Part shown: positions 8,454 to 17,504 of the stretch, one piece after another
Position numbering within the stretch: position 1 is the stretch's first letter
How the letters are laid out: the number at the start of each line of letters is the position of its first letter
Assembly (NCBI GenBank): GCA_944392975.1
Contig: CALXYN010000001.1
Span: 1-64,000, forward strand
Reading direction: 5' to 3'
DNA length: 64,000 bases
DNA from: an uncultured Spirochaetaceae bacterium
GTDB lineage: Bacteria; Spirochaetota; Spirochaetia; Sphaerochaetales; Sphaerochaetaceae
The notes under the pieces: model-generated
Databases searched by the model: none
Seen by the model: only the letters and a program-made list of their open reading frames with translations
What the model was told of the DNA's origin: nothing
Program-made: the position numbers and the translations under genes

Positions 8454-9644
8454 ATGCAAATTGAAAAAATAAGCGATACTTACCACCATATTACATTCGC
8501 TGACGGAGATGAGGTTTTCCTCATTGGAACAGCACATGTTTCCCAACACAGCGTGGAAGAAGTCGCAGAGACAATAGACAGAGAGAATCCAGACAGGATC
8601 TGCGTTGAACTTGATGCAACCAGACTTTCCAGCAAGACAAAGAAACAGACTTGGGAAAATACGGACATCAGAAAGGTTTTCAAGGAAGGTAAAGGTTTCC
8701 TCCTTCTGGCAAATACAGCACTGGCCTCTTTCCAGCGTAAGCTTGGAGCACAGACAGGAACAGCCCCGGGAGAAGAACTTCTTGGCGCTGTAAAACTGGC
8801 AGAAGAAAAGAAAATACCAATATCGCTGTGTGACAGGGAAATCCAGACAACATTCAGAAGAGCCTGGGCAAAATCATCACTGTGGAACAAATGCAAGCTT
8901 CTTGGAACACTTATATCTGCCGCTTTCTCAAATGAGGAGATTTCAAAAGAAGAACTGGAAGAACTGAAGAACCAGGAAACTCTTGAAGGCTTGCTCAATG
9001 AAGTAGCAAAAGAACTTCCTTCAATAAAAGAAGTCCTCATTGATGAAAGAGACACATACCTTGCTACAAAAATTTACAATTCCCCAGGAAAAAAGAAGGT
9101 TGCTGTAATAGGAGCAGGCCATACAAAAGGAGTCATTTCCACCTTCGAAAAACTGGAGAACAATGGCGAAACAAAGTCGATTGAGGAACTGGATACAGTC
9201 CCAAAAAGCAAAGGTTTCGGCAAAGCTGCAGGATACATCATCCCAACCCTGATTGTCCTTTTACTGGTTATCGGAATCGCAATGAATGGATGGGATCAGG
9301 GGCTAAGGACATTTCTCTACTGGGTACTCGTAAATGCAGCAGGAACACTCATCACCACAATCATTGCAGCAGCTCATCCACTCAATATCCTATGCTGTGC
9401 TGTAACAGCTCCGTTCTTTGCACTGAATCCAGTACTCGGTGTCGGAATGCTTGGAGGTATTCTTGAAGCTACTTTCCGCAAACCAAAAGTAAAGGATTTT
9501 GAGATGCTCAACGATGATGCAATGAAGCTTTCCGGCTGGTATAAGAACAGAATCCTTCATTGTCTTCTTGTTTTCTTCCTAAGTTCCATCGGCAGTATGC
9601 TTGGAACTTTTGTAGCCTTTCCTATACTTATCTCAAGAATATAA
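8454..9644 (+). CDS. TraB/PrgY family protein with C-terminal membrane domain
   Basis: About 396 residues. The N-terminal TraB domain shows FLIGTAHVSQHSVEEVAETI, PDRICVELDATR, ISLCDREIQTTFRRAW and VAVIGAGHTKGV, a conserved His/Glu-containing fold suspected to be hydrolytic. From about residue 265 on there are four or so hydrophobic spans (YIIPTLIVLLLVIGIAM onward) that anchor it in the inner membrane. Relatives include enterococcal PrgY/TraB, which dampen peptide pheromone, and many bacterial and archaeal proteins of unknown function. The earlier in-frame ATG at 8400 lies inside the upstream gene and before the -10, so 8454 is preferred. Biological role here unknown. Confidence 0.85.
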   Translation: MQIEKISDTYHHITFADGDEVFLIGTAHVSQHSVEEVAETIDRENPDRICVELDATRLSSKTKKQTWENTDIRKVFKEGKGFLLLANTALASFQRKLGAQTGTAPGEELLGAVKLAEEKKIPISLCDREIQTTFRRAWAKSSLWNKCKLLGTLISAAFSNEEISKEELEELKNQETLEGLLNEVAKELPSIKEVLIDERDTYLATKIYNSPGKKKVAVIGAGHTKGVISTFEKLENNGETKSIEELDTVPKSKGFGKAAGYIIPTLIVLLLVIGIAMNGWDQGLRTFLYWVLVNAAGTLITTIIAAAHPLNILCCAVTAPFFALNPVLGVGMLGGILEATFRKPKVKDFEMLNDDAMKLSGWYKNRILHCLLVFFLSSIGSMLGTFVAFPILISRI

Positions 9645-9664
9645 TAAGGATGATTTACTAATTT

Positions 9665-11023
9665 TTAATTCCTTACACTGAAAGCCGCTATCAATGCGGC
9701 TTTTATATTGCCGACTTTCTTTACACTAATTGGTAAGCGATGCTTACTATCTGCAGTAAGAACCTCTTCAAATCCCATATCTGCAAGATTCTTCAGCCGC
9801 CGCTCGGAAAACGATACAGGACGAACTTCTCCTGCAAGGGACAGCTCTCCAAAAGCAGCTACGGAAGAACGAAGGGATATACCTTCCTTTGAACTATACA
9901 AAGCAAGAGCAAGAGCCAGTTCAATAGAGACCTCAGAAAGCTTCATTCCACCGGCAACATTAACATAGATATCCTGATCAGAAAGATTAAGTCCTGCATG
10001 CTTCTGCAAGATAGCAGCGACGCGGCTGACACGAGCAGAATCTATTCTGTCTGAGTATATACGCTGATAACCGGATCTCGCAGGAACAACAAGCGCTTGT
10101 ATTTCAACAGAGAAAGTCCTGCTGCCCTCAACAACAGAGGTGAAAGCAATACCAGCAGGAAGAACATTTCCACCCCTTGATGAGAGAAACAAAGAAGAAG
10201 GATCCTTCACTCCATGCAAACCGGTTCCATCCATTGTAAAAAGACCTATTTCATCAACAGATCCGAATCTGTTCTTGCTTGCTCTGAGAAGTCTCATGCC
10301 GGTTTCCGCACTCTCAAAATAAAGAACAGTATCAACAATGTGTTCTACGATCTTTGGACCTGCTATAAGTCCATCTTTAGTAACATGCCCTATGAAGAAA
10401 ACTGCATCTCCAAGTTTCTTTGCGAGAAGTGAAATCTCCATACAGCATACCTTAATCTGATTCGGGGAACCTGATGGGGACGCAATAGAAGCGCTGTAAA
10501 GCGTTTGCAACGAATCAATGACGATATAACAAGGAGAAACCTTTTCAATCGTTTCTAAGAGGGTTTCTAAGCGCGTATCGCAGAAGATAGAAATCTGATC
10601 AGATAGCAATCCTAATCTCTCTGCTCGCATCTTCACCTGTGATGGTGATTCTTCTCCAGAAACATAGAGAACATTGCCATTCTCTGAAAGGGCACTGAGC
10701 ATCTGGAGCATGATGGTACTCTTACCAATTCCTGGCTCACCCCCAACAAGAACTGATGAGGGGCGCATTACCCCTCCACCAAGAACTCTATCAAGCTCCT
10801 CTATTCCAGAAGAGACGCGCATTGCCGCCTCATACGGAACATCAGAAAGCTTCTGTAACGACGCATTCATAACAGGCTGCGGCTCAATCCTGCCCTTCTG
10901 AACGGGAGCTGTCTTCTCTTCATCGAAACTATTCCAGCTGCCACATTCAGGACATCGACCATTCCATTTGTTCTCCACGTGGCCACATTCTCTACAGACG
11001 TATCGTACAGAGCTTTCCTTCAT
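9665..11023 (-). CDS. radA: DNA repair protein RadA
   Basis: 452 residues. Domain order is standard: a C4 zinc finger at residues 10-30 (CRECGHVENKWNGRCPECGSW), a RecA-like ATPase with Walker A GGEPGIGKST near residue 92, the RadA-specific KNRFG motif near residue 248, and a C-terminal Lon-like domain (NVAGGMKLSEVSIELALALA). RadA drives branch migration of recombination intermediates. It is the last gene of the parA-parB-PPIase-radA run, 8 nt after the PPIase stop. Its 3' end doubles as the terminator of the facing gene. Confidence 0.95.
   Translation of the reverse strand: MKESSVRYVCRECGHVENKWNGRCPECGSWNSFDEEKTAPVQKGRIEPQPVMNASLQKLSDVPYEAAMRVSSGIEELDRVLGGGVMRPSSVLVGGEPGIGKSTIMLQMLSALSENGNVLYVSGEESPSQVKMRAERLGLLSDQISIFCDTRLETLLETIEKVSPCYIVIDSLQTLYSASIASPSGSPNQIKVCCMEISLLAKKLGDAVFFIGHVTKDGLIAGPKIVEHIVDTVLYFESAETGMRLLRASKNRFGSVDEIGLFTMDGTGLHGVKDPSSLFLSSRGGNVLPAGIAFTSVVEGSRTFSVEIQALVVPARSGYQRIYSDRIDSARVSRVAAILQKHAGLNLSDQDIYVNVAGGMKLSEVSIELALALALYSSKEGISLRSSVAAFGELSLAGEVRPVSFSERRLKNLADMGFEEVLTADSKHRLPISVKKVGNIKAALIAAFSVRN
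9681..9708 (+). terminator. Terminator of the TraB gene, embedded in the 3' end of radA
   Basis: AAAGCCGC and GCGGCTTT form an 8-bp stem around a 7-nt loop, followed by TATATT. It works for the plus strand but is made of radA's final codons on the minus strand. Confidence 0.6.
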
Positions 11024-11031
11024 TCAAAACC

Positions 11032-11982
11032 TCAGAAATCCAATAGTTCTACATCAAAGATGAGATATGAATCAGGGGGGATAACACCAGGATAACCATA
11101 CTCACCATAGCCAAGCTCAGGAGGGATTATAAGTGTCCTCTTCTCTCCCTTCTTCATCATCTGGAGAGCTTCATTCCATCCCTCGATCACCTGTCCGATG
11201 CGGAATTTTGCAGGTTCATGGCGAATTAGAGACGAGTCAAAAATCTTACCATTGAGAAGAGAACCCTGATAGTGAACTGTTACAGTCTGTCCATACTTTG
11301 GAGAAGCTGTACCTGTACCCGGTTTTGTTATAATATACCTAAGCCCGGTATTGGTTCTTTCTGCGTTTGGATATCTATTTTCGAGTTCTGCTTCAATCTT
11401 TTTTCTTGCATTTGCAAGTTCAGCTTCATGTTTTGCAGTTGCTTCATCACAAAGTTCTGCAAATCTGCTTCCAGAAACCTCAAAATTTTCAGCATCCTCT
11501 CCTTTACAGATTATTCTGATACTTTTAATTTTATCATTTTGCTTGATTTTATTAACAACATCCTGTCCTTCAATTACATGTCCGAATACAGTATGTTTGC
11601 CGTCAAGCCATGGAGTTGGAACATGAGTAATAAAGAACTGGCTTCCATTAGTTCCTGGGCCAGCATTCGCCATTGAAAGAACACCAGGCCCCTCATGCTT
11701 CAGTTCAGGATGGAACTCATCAGGGAATCTATAACCAGGACCTCCTGTCCCATCTCCCTTTGGGCATCCACCTTGAATCATAAAATCGTTGATGACTCTA
11801 TGGAATTTCAAACCATCATAGAAAGGAACGCCAGGATGATCCATATTAAGAACACCTTTTGCTAGTCCCACAAAATTGCAAACTGTCATCGGACACTTTT
11901 TATATTCAAGTTCAAGAAGAATTTCTCCCTTATCTGTATCAATAACGGCGTACATACCGTCTTTAAGATTTGCTGTATCCAT
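11032..11982 (-). CDS. Dual-family peptidyl-prolyl isomerase (cyclophilin-FKBP fusion)
   Basis: 316 residues with two complete isomerase domains. Residues about 10-170 are a cyclophilin: [48 protein letters not shown] charged helical linker follows (about 175-215, [20 protein letters not shown]). Residues about 220-316 are an [54 protein letters not shown]. There is no signal peptide, so it acts in the cytoplasm on protein folding. It sits between parB and radA, with an AGGAG site. Such two-family isomerases are known but uncommon; as I recall some are reported from spirochaetes. Confidence 0.92.
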   Translation of the reverse strand: MDTANLKDGMYAVIDTDKGEILLELEYKKCPMTVCNFVGLAKGVLNMDHPGVPFYDGLKFHRVINDFMIQGGCPKGDGTGGPGYRFPDEFHPELKHEGPGVLSMANAGPGTNGSQFFITHVPTPWLDGKHTVFGHVIEGQDVVNKIKQNDKIKSIRIICKGEDAENFEVSGSRFAELCDEATAKHEAELANARKKIEAELENRYPNAERTNTGLRYIITKPGTGTASPKYGQTVTVHYQGSLLNGKIFDSSLIRHEPAKFRIGQVIEGWNEALQMMKKGEKRTLIIPPELGYGEYGYPGVIPPDSYLIFDVELLDF

Positions 11983-11994
11983 TTTTTACTCCTA

Positions 11995-13020
11995 TTATTC
12001 TGTAAATAATTCTTCTCCACCACTGATGAGGCCGTAAATCCTTTCAAGATCCTGCTGTGAACGGAATTTAATTGTGATTTTTCCCTTTGAAAGTGTTCCT
12101 TTTATATCACAACGAGCACCGACAGCTGAAATAAATTTTTCTACAACCTCTGAAATCTCCGGATCTTCCTCTTTAGAGCCTTTTTTCTGAATGAATTTAT
12201 GTCCTTTATTATATTCATCTGCTAGTTTCTCAGCATCGCGGACAGACAAATCGTTATTTACGATTTTATCGCGGAGAAGAATCTGGTCAGACGGATTTAC
12301 AAGGGAAAGAATTGCCCTTGCATGTCCTGCTGTGATATTCCCGCTAATAACATCATCCTTTATAGCATCATTTAACCCAAGCAATCTGATGGAATTCGCA
12401 ATTGCTGATCTCGATTTTCCGACTTTCTCAGAAACCTCTTCCTGCGTCATTCCCGAACGCTGCATCAAATATTGATATGCAGTAGCCTCTTCAATTGGAT
12501 TAAGATTTTCCCTCTGAATGTTTTCAATCAAGGACATCTGAATCCTTTCTAGCTCAGAAAGTTTGCGGATAATTACTGGAATCTTCTTCAAGCCTGCTTC
12601 CTTTGCAGCTTTAAAACGCCTTTCTCCAGCAATAATCGAATATTTTCCAGGAACTATTTCCTCTACAATTAGAGGCTGAATTATTCCCTGCGATTTAATT
12701 GATTCAGAAAGTTCTGTAATTGATTCCGGGTTAAACGACTTTCTTGGCTGATTAGGATTTGGCGATACAGAAGAAATAGGGACCATTATCGCCTCAATCC
12801 TATCTGGGTTATCCTTTTCAACAACAGGAACATCAACAGATTTTTTCTGCTCTGCAGGTATAGCAACCGATTTCGCTGGTTTGTCTACAGCAGCAGTCTG
12901 AGGTTTTTTTTCACCTGTTGTTCGACTTATTATATTATCTACCTGCTCATCAAGATTGAAATCACCACCAAAGAGAGAGCTTATTCCTCGCCCAAGTCCA
13001 TGTTTTTTATCACTCGACAC
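11995..13020 (-). CDS. parB: Chromosome partitioning protein ParB
   Basis: About 341 residues. It carries the ParB/Srx CTP-binding domain (SPNPNQPRKSF, then IAGERRFKAAKEAGL), the DNA-binding HTH region (MTQEEVSEKVGKSRSAIANSIRLL) and a C-terminal dimer domain. ParB loads at parS and spreads as a CTP-dependent clamp to drive origin segregation. The GTG at 13020 lies 9 nt after AAAGGAGG and starts SSDKKHGLGRGISSLFGG, the standard N-terminus; a TTG at 13041 would swallow the ribosome site. It overlaps parA by 11 nt. Two perfect parS sites lie just upstream of parA. Confidence 0.96.
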   Translation of the reverse strand: MSSDKKHGLGRGISSLFGGDFNLDEQVDNIISRTTGEKKPQTAAVDKPAKSVAIPAEQKKSVDVPVVEKDNPDRIEAIMVPISSVSPNPNQPRKSFNPESITELSESIKSQGIIQPLIVEEIVPGKYSIIAGERRFKAAKEAGLKKIPVIIRKLSELERIQMSLIENIQRENLNPIEEATAYQYLMQRSGMTQEEVSEKVGKSRSAIANSIRLLGLNDAIKDDVISGNITAGHARAILSLVNPSDQILLRDKIVNNDLSVRDAEKLADEYNKGHKFIQKKGSKEEDPEISEVVEKFISAVGARCDIKGTLSKGKITIKFRSQQDLERIYGLISGGEELFTE

Positions 13021-13771
13021 GGTCAACAACCTCCTTTGCAAGTTCTACGAATGCTTTTGTACCAGCATTTGATTTGTCATAATAATTAATAGGAAGCCCA
13101 TGAGATGGTGCTTCAGATATTCTTACAGACCTTGGAATGATTGTTTTAAAAACAAGATCTGGGAAGAATTCAGATATATCCTCAACAACCTGCTGATTAA
13201 GCAAAGCTCGCTTCGAATACATTGTAAAAAGAATTCCCAATACCTTGAGTTTTGTGTTCAAAGACTTCTTTACATTACTGATTGTTCTCATAATCAAGTT
13301 AAGACCTTCCATAGCAAGATACTCACACTGCAAAGGAATGAGAACATAATCAGCCCAAGCAAGAGCATTCATTGTTTCAAGGCCAAGCGATGGCGGACAA
13401 TCAAGCAGTATAAAATCAAAATCACCATCAAGAGATTCAAGCACGGTTTTGAGATAGTATTCGCGGTTGTTTTCATTCACAAGTTCAATAGAAAGACTTG
13501 CGACATCAAGCGAACCAGGAATTAGATACAGATTCTTAAAAATCGTGCTCTGAACAGCCGATGCAGCTGGAACATCACCAACTACAACCTGATAAATATT
13601 CGCCTTCCTAAGATCACCAGAAACAGCACCAGTAAGATTGCACTGGGCATCAAAATCAATAAGAAGAACCTTAAAATTCATATCAGCTAAAGCGGAACCA
13701 AGATTAACCGCAGAAGTGGTTTTTCCTACTCCACCTTTCTGATTATAGAAAATCACTTTTTTAGCTTTCAT
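13010..13771 (-). CDS. parA: Chromosome partitioning ATPase ParA/Soj
   Basis: 253 residues. The deviant Walker A motif NQKGGVGKTT is at residues 10-19, Walker A' is LLIDFDAQCNLTG and Walker B is FILLDCPPSLG. It is an ATP-dependent dimer that binds DNA non-specifically and is released by ParB, moving origins and in relatives modulating DnaA. It is first in the parA-parB-PPIase-radA operon. The ATG has no Shine-Dalgarno but lies 6 nt after TATGGT with ATGACA 17 bp farther up, so it is probably leaderless. It faces the NifU-like gene. Confidence 0.96.
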   Translation of the reverse strand: MKAKKVIFYNQKGGVGKTTSAVNLGSALADMNFKVLLIDFDAQCNLTGAVSGDLRKANIYQVVVGDVPAASAVQSTIFKNLYLIPGSLDVASLSIELVNENNREYYLKTVLESLDGDFDFILLDCPPSLGLETMNALAWADYVLIPLQCEYLAMEGLNLIMRTISNVKKSLNTKLKVLGILFTMYSKRALLNQQVVEDISEFFPDLVFKTIIPRSVRISEAPSHGLPINYYDKSNAGTKAFVELAKEVVDRVE

Positions 13772-13777
13772 ATTTCA

Positions 13778-13806
13778 ACCATACACTGATAACAAAGTCT
13801 TGTCAT
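13778..13806 (-). promoter_or_regulatory. Promoter of parA (leaderless)
   Basis: Minus-strand ATGACA (13801-13806), 17-bp spacer, TATGGT (13778-13783), then 6 nt to the ATG. Confidence 0.55.
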
Positions 13807-13839
13807 TATCAGAATTTAACAAAAGACAAAGAAAGTTTC

Positions 13840-13868
13840 TTGACCTCAACTACAACGAACTGTATCTT
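13840..13868 (+). promoter_or_regulatory. Promoter of the NifU-like gene
   Basis: TTGACC (13840-13845), 17-bp spacer, TATCTT (13863-13868). An AGGAGG ribosome site follows before the ATG at 13891. Confidence 0.6.
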
Positions 13869-13890
13869 ATCTTACAGGAGGAGATCATCC

Positions 13891-14154
13891 ATGGATACAA
13901 ATACAAATCTTGAAAAATCCATAACAGATGCCATCAATGCGATTCGTCCTGCATTGCAGAACGATGGCGGAGATATTGAATTCATAAAATATGATAGCGA
14001 ATCGAAAAATGTACATGTAAAGCTCAAAGGAGCTTGTGCTGGATGCCCAATGAGTCAGTTAACCCTCACAAATGGCGTACAGAGATATATAAGAGAAACA
14101 GTCGATAACGAAATCACAGTAATCAACGACGATCAGATTTCTAGCTATTTTTAA
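13891..14154 (+). CDS. NifU-like C-terminal domain protein (Fe-S cluster carrier, NfuA type)
   Basis: 87 residues, a single Nfu domain: INAIRPALQNDGGDIEFIKYD followed by the CxxC pair in LKGACAGCPMSQLTL. Two such proteins together hold a [4Fe-4S] cluster and pass it to target enzymes. The ATG at 13891 has a strong AGGAGG; an upstream ATG at 13840 lies within the promoter. It has its own promoter and a terminator with a GAAA tetraloop. Possible clients in the window are endonuclease III, serine dehydratase and cysteine desulfidase. Confidence 0.9.
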   Translation: MDTNTNLEKSITDAINAIRPALQNDGGDIEFIKYDSESKNVHVKLKGACAGCPMSQLTLTNGVQRYIRETVDNEITVINDDQISSYF

Positions 14155-14179
14155 TTCAAACTATCAATAAAATCTTTTA

Positions 14180-14206
14180 TGGCAGCCGAAAGGTTGCCAT
14201 TCTTTT
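14180..14206 (+). terminator. Terminator of the NifU-like gene
   Basis: TGGCAGCC pairs with GGTTGCCA (one G-U) around a GAAA tetraloop, followed by TTCTTTTT. It abuts the first parS site. Confidence 0.75.
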
Positions 14207-14222
14207 TGTTTCACGTGAAACA
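14207..14222. other. parS site 1 (perfect)
   Basis: TGTTTCACGTGAAACA matches the widely conserved ParB-binding palindrome at all 16 positions. It lies 430 bp upstream of parA, beyond the NifU-like gene. Confidence 0.95.
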
Positions 14223-14480
14223 CAAAATCAAACAAAAGAAATTTCGATCTCAACCCAATTAAAGAAATATAATTTACTTTTAAAGCTTTTATCTCAAAAA
14301 AAAGAGTCAAACCATTTCCTAAATCATAAATAAAACTTACGCAAAGAAAATACCAGGACTAAAATAGTCGAACATAATACAGAAATACAAAAACATATTC
14401 AAAATGTTTTCCGGTTAAAAAAATTAAATAGAGTTTGCACATCTCATCAAAACTATTGATAACATCTCAATACAATTTTG

Positions 14481-14496
14481 TGTTTCACGTGAAACA
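14481..14496. other. parS site 2 (perfect)
   Basis: A second exact TGTTTCACGTGAAACA, 274 bp (start to start) from site 1, in the gap between the NifU-like gene and gyrA. Confidence 0.95.
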
Positions 14497-14571
14497 TTAT
14501 ACTTGGCTTTGCTTTGTTCTATAAATATCTTCAAATATATTTCTTTGACTAATACTAGTAGTAATGATAGA

Positions 14572-14669
14572 CTTTGTTTGGTTGATTATCAGGATTATTT
14601 CTGATAGAACATCTTTTAGCGTGCCTTGCAAGTGAAAAACCGCAAATAAACGCTTTAAATGCGGTTTTT
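14572..14669 (+). ncRNA. Possible small RNA ending in a rho-independent terminator
   Basis: A TTGACT at about 14545 with a poor -10 some 15 bp on could start a transcript near 14572. It would fold a 6-bp hairpin (TATCAG/CTGATA, 14587-14606) and end at a strong hairpin (AAAAACCGCA/TGCGGTTTTT, 14635-14669). No gene lies just upstream to need that terminator. The terminator is convincing; the transcript is inference. Confidence 0.3.
14635..14669. terminator. Bidirectional terminator hairpin in the gene-free stretch
   Basis: The 10-base arms AAAAACCGCA and TGCGGTTTTT are exact reverse complements around a 15-nt loop, giving a T-run on either strand. Confidence 0.65.
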
Positions 14670-14921
14670 AGAGGATATATTTCTGTTAATAGAAACAGAT
14701 TACCGGGAACAGTTTTCCAAAAATTCCCTATATAATAGGGTAGAATTTAGCTGATTTTTCAGTTTTTATAAGCAAAATTATTGGAACATCAAATTCTATG
14801 TAAAAACCCAGTAGGAATTTCTTTTTATTTGAAAAATCTGCTTGTAAATCAACAATTTATGCTGTTCTGATTTATCAGTACAGAATCGTGTGGAAATTCT
14901 GGTTATTTTTTATTTATTTTA

Positions 14922-14957
14922 TCAAAAAAAATGCACCTGTCTAATGTAAACAGGTGC
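14922..14957 (-). terminator. Terminator of gyrBA
   Basis: On the minus strand GCACCTGT and ACAGGTGC form an 8-bp stem around a 9-nt loop, followed by a run of T. It lies 22 nt after the gyrA stop. Confidence 0.8.
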
Positions 14958-14979
14958 TAATTTCTTATATTATAAGGAA

Positions 14980-17496
14980 TTATTCTTTATCTTCAGTTGC
15001 TTCTACAGTACTTTCCTCAGAAGCAGCTTCAGGAGTCTGTACCTCTTCATCAGACTCTTCGGCTTCTTGATATGCTGTTACTGCAATAGCATTAACTGAA
15101 TCATCTCTCTTCTTGAATGAAGCAACACGGACACCCATAGCTGCTCTTCCCTGAATTGAGATATCTTTTGCATGAACTCTTATTGTCTGTCCCTTTAATG
15201 TTACGAATACGACATCATCGTCATCACATACGGATACAGCTCCAACAAGACCAGAATCTTCAACAGTATAAATCTTCTGACCCATTGTTCCTCTTCCATG
15301 AGCCATAAACTGATCGAATCTTACCTGTTTTCCTTTACCTTTTTCTGTAACCATAAGGATACGGCGACTGTCATCTACAGCCACAACACCGATTACCTCA
15401 TCATCACCAAGAAGTCTGATACCTCTTACACCATGAGTTGCTCTACCCATTGTTCTGACGTCATCTGCATGAATTCTGAGGCCCTTGCCATTTCTTGTAA
15501 TAATCATAGCATCTTCACCATCTCTGATGAATATTGATTCTACAAGCTCATCTCCCTCATCAAGGATAATGGCTTTGACTCCTCTTGCTTTAGCATTGAT
15601 GAAATCATTAAGCCTTACCTTCTTGGCGACACCAAAACGTGTAACCATAAGCAGGTATGTATCATCCTGGAATGACGGGAAGGTGACAATGGAAGTAACC
15701 TTCTCATTATTCTCAATCTGCAGGAAATTCTTGATGTTTGAACCCTTTGTGGCTTTTGCACCTTCAGGAATCTCGAAAGCCTTGCTGTAATATGCCTTTC
15801 CGAAGTTAGTGACAAACATGATGATATCATGGGAAGAACATACAAAGAGGTGGTCTACAAAATCTCCATCGACAAGCTTTGCTCCGATAGTTCCCTTTCC
15901 TCCACGACCCTGAGCCTTATACTCAGTAGTACTGAGCCTCTTTGCAAATCCTTTCTTGGAAATGCTTATTACTACATCTTCTTTCTTAATGAAATCCTCT
16001 GGAGATGCATCATTGAGCTCCTGTTCGATGATCTCAGTTCTGCGCCTGTCTCCATAAGCTGTTCCAATTGCCCTTATTTCATCCTTAACAACTCCGAGAA
16101 TCTTGTTTCTATCGGAAAGAAGATCCTTGTAGTATGCAATCTTTGCTTCAAGATCTGAAAGTTCATCAAGAATCTTCTCTGTCTCAAGATGAGACAATCT
16201 TCCAAGCTTCATATCGATGATTGCATCGGCCTGGATCTTATCAAGACCAAATGCTTTCTGGAGCTCAAGGGAAGCTACGGTATTATCCTGGCTTTCCTTG
16301 ATTATCCTGATTACCTCATCAATATTCTCAAGGCCAATTTTAAGACCAAGAAGGATGTGAGCCCTTTCTTCAGCTTTCTTTAAATCATATCTTGTACGTC
16401 TCTCAATGACTTCTTCACGATGATCAACATAAATCTGGACCATATCCTTGAGAGTCATCAGTTTTGGGCGTCCCTGATAAATAGCAAGATTATAAGCATT
16501 GAAATTGCTCTGAAGAGCAGTGCGGCTGAAAAGCATGTTCAATACAATATTAGGAACAGCGCCCTGCTTGAGCTCCACTACAACCCTGATACCATCTCGA
16601 CCTGATTCATCACGTACTGCTGCGATATTAGGAATGACACCATCCTTTCTCAGATCATCGATTTTCTTAACAAGTTCTGCCTTATTCACCTGATAAGGAA
16701 GCTCTGTAAAGATGATTGCATCATGGCCCTTATCATTCTCTTCAATCTCATAACGCGAGCGAATGACAATCTTTCCCTTTCCTGTAGTATAAGCATCCAT
16801 GATGCCTTTCTTTCCACAGATGATTCCATAAGAAGGGAAATCCGGTCCTTTGATGTAATCCATCAGTTCCAATGTCGATATTTCAGGGTTATCTATGTAT
16901 GCACAGATACCATCCACAACTTCCAAGAGGTTATGTGGTGCCAGGTTAGTGGCCATACCGACAGCAATACCGGAAGAGCCATTTGTAAGAAGGAATGGGA
17001 AAGCAGCCGGAAGAACTGAAGGCTCTTCAGTTGATCCATCGTAATTAGGAGTGAAATCAACAGTATCCTTCTGTATATCGGTAAGCATTTCCTCACCGAT
17101 CTTGCTCATTCTGGCCTCGGTGTATCTCATAGCTGCAGGAGGATCGCCATCAATGGATCCAAAGTTACCCTGAGGTGCTACAACAGGGTAGCGGAGCGAG
17201 AAATCCTGGCCCAGACGCACAAGGGCATCGTAAACCGATGCATCTCCATGCGGGTGATACTTTCCGAGAACATCACCAACGATACGGGCACACTTCTTAT
17301 TAGGTGAATTATACCTGATTCCAAGTTCCCACATATCGTAGAGAATTCTTCTATGAACCGGTTTCAGACCATCCCTTGCGTCAGGAAGGGCACGACTGAT
17401 GATAACCGACATAGCATAGTTTATATAGCTGGTTTTCATCTCCTCGGAGATGTCCGCTTGCACGATTCGCGGATTAAGTTCCTGATTATCTTCCAT
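14980..17496 (-). CDS. gyrA: DNA gyrase subunit A
   Basis: 838 residues. The N-terminal breakage-reunion domain has catalytic Tyr125 in AAMRYTE, and the C-terminal beta-pinwheel has the GyrA box QGRGGKG that allows DNA wrapping and negative supercoiling. The quinolone-resistance region reads [10 protein letters not shown] (residues 81-90): the position equal to E. coli Ser83 is Ala, while the Asp87 equivalent is kept, so reduced fluoroquinolone sensitivity is expected. The tail is acidic (about 25 residues, rich in Glu). It lies 8 nt after gyrB in one operon and has its own terminator. Confidence 0.97.
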   Translation of the reverse strand: MEDNQELNPRIVQADISEEMKTSYINYAMSVIISRALPDARDGLKPVHRRILYDMWELGIRYNSPNKKCARIVGDVLGKYHPHGDASVYDALVRLGQDFSLRYPVVAPQGNFGSIDGDPPAAMRYTEARMSKIGEEMLTDIQKDTVDFTPNYDGSTEEPSVLPAAFPFLLTNGSSGIAVGMATNLAPHNLLEVVDGICAYIDNPEISTLELMDYIKGPDFPSYGIICGKKGIMDAYTTGKGKIVIRSRYEIEENDKGHDAIIFTELPYQVNKAELVKKIDDLRKDGVIPNIAAVRDESGRDGIRVVVELKQGAVPNIVLNMLFSRTALQSNFNAYNLAIYQGRPKLMTLKDMVQIYVDHREEVIERRTRYDLKKAEERAHILLGLKIGLENIDEVIRIIKESQDNTVASLELQKAFGLDKIQADAIIDMKLGRLSHLETEKILDELSDLEAKIAYYKDLLSDRNKILGVVKDEIRAIGTAYGDRRRTEIIEQELNDASPEDFIKKEDVVISISKKGFAKRLSTTEYKAQGRGGKGTIGAKLVDGDFVDHLFVCSSHDIIMFVTNFGKAYYSKAFEIPEGAKATKGSNIKNFLQIENNEKVTSIVTFPSFQDDTYLLMVTRFGVAKKVRLNDFINAKARGVKAIILDEGDELVESIFIRDGEDAMIITRNGKGLRIHADDVRTMGRATHGVRGIRLLGDDEVIGVVAVDDSRRILMVTEKGKGKQVRFDQFMAHGRGTMGQKIYTVEDSGLVGAVSVCDDDDVVFVTLKGQTIRVHAKDISIQGRAAMGVRVASFKKRDDSVNAIAVTAYQEAEESDEEVQTPEAASEESTVEATEDKE

Positions 17497-17504
17497 ACTG
17501 TACC

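Larger units (their letters stand above)
14223..14979. other. AT-rich gene-free stretch between parS site 1 and gyrA
   Basis: I see no convincing protein gene in these 757 bases. They hold the second parS site, a terminator-like hairpin at 14635-14669, a -10-like TATAAT inside a small dyad (CCCTAT-ATA-ATAGGG, about 14723-14737), and the gyrA terminator. With parS, the stretch may serve as a ParB loading zone, and part may be transcribed as a small RNA. Confidence 0.6.

Noticed and set aside
8480-9055. A 191-codon minus-strand frame in the TraB gene
   Set aside because: Very Ser-rich low-complexity protein antisense to a conserved domain.
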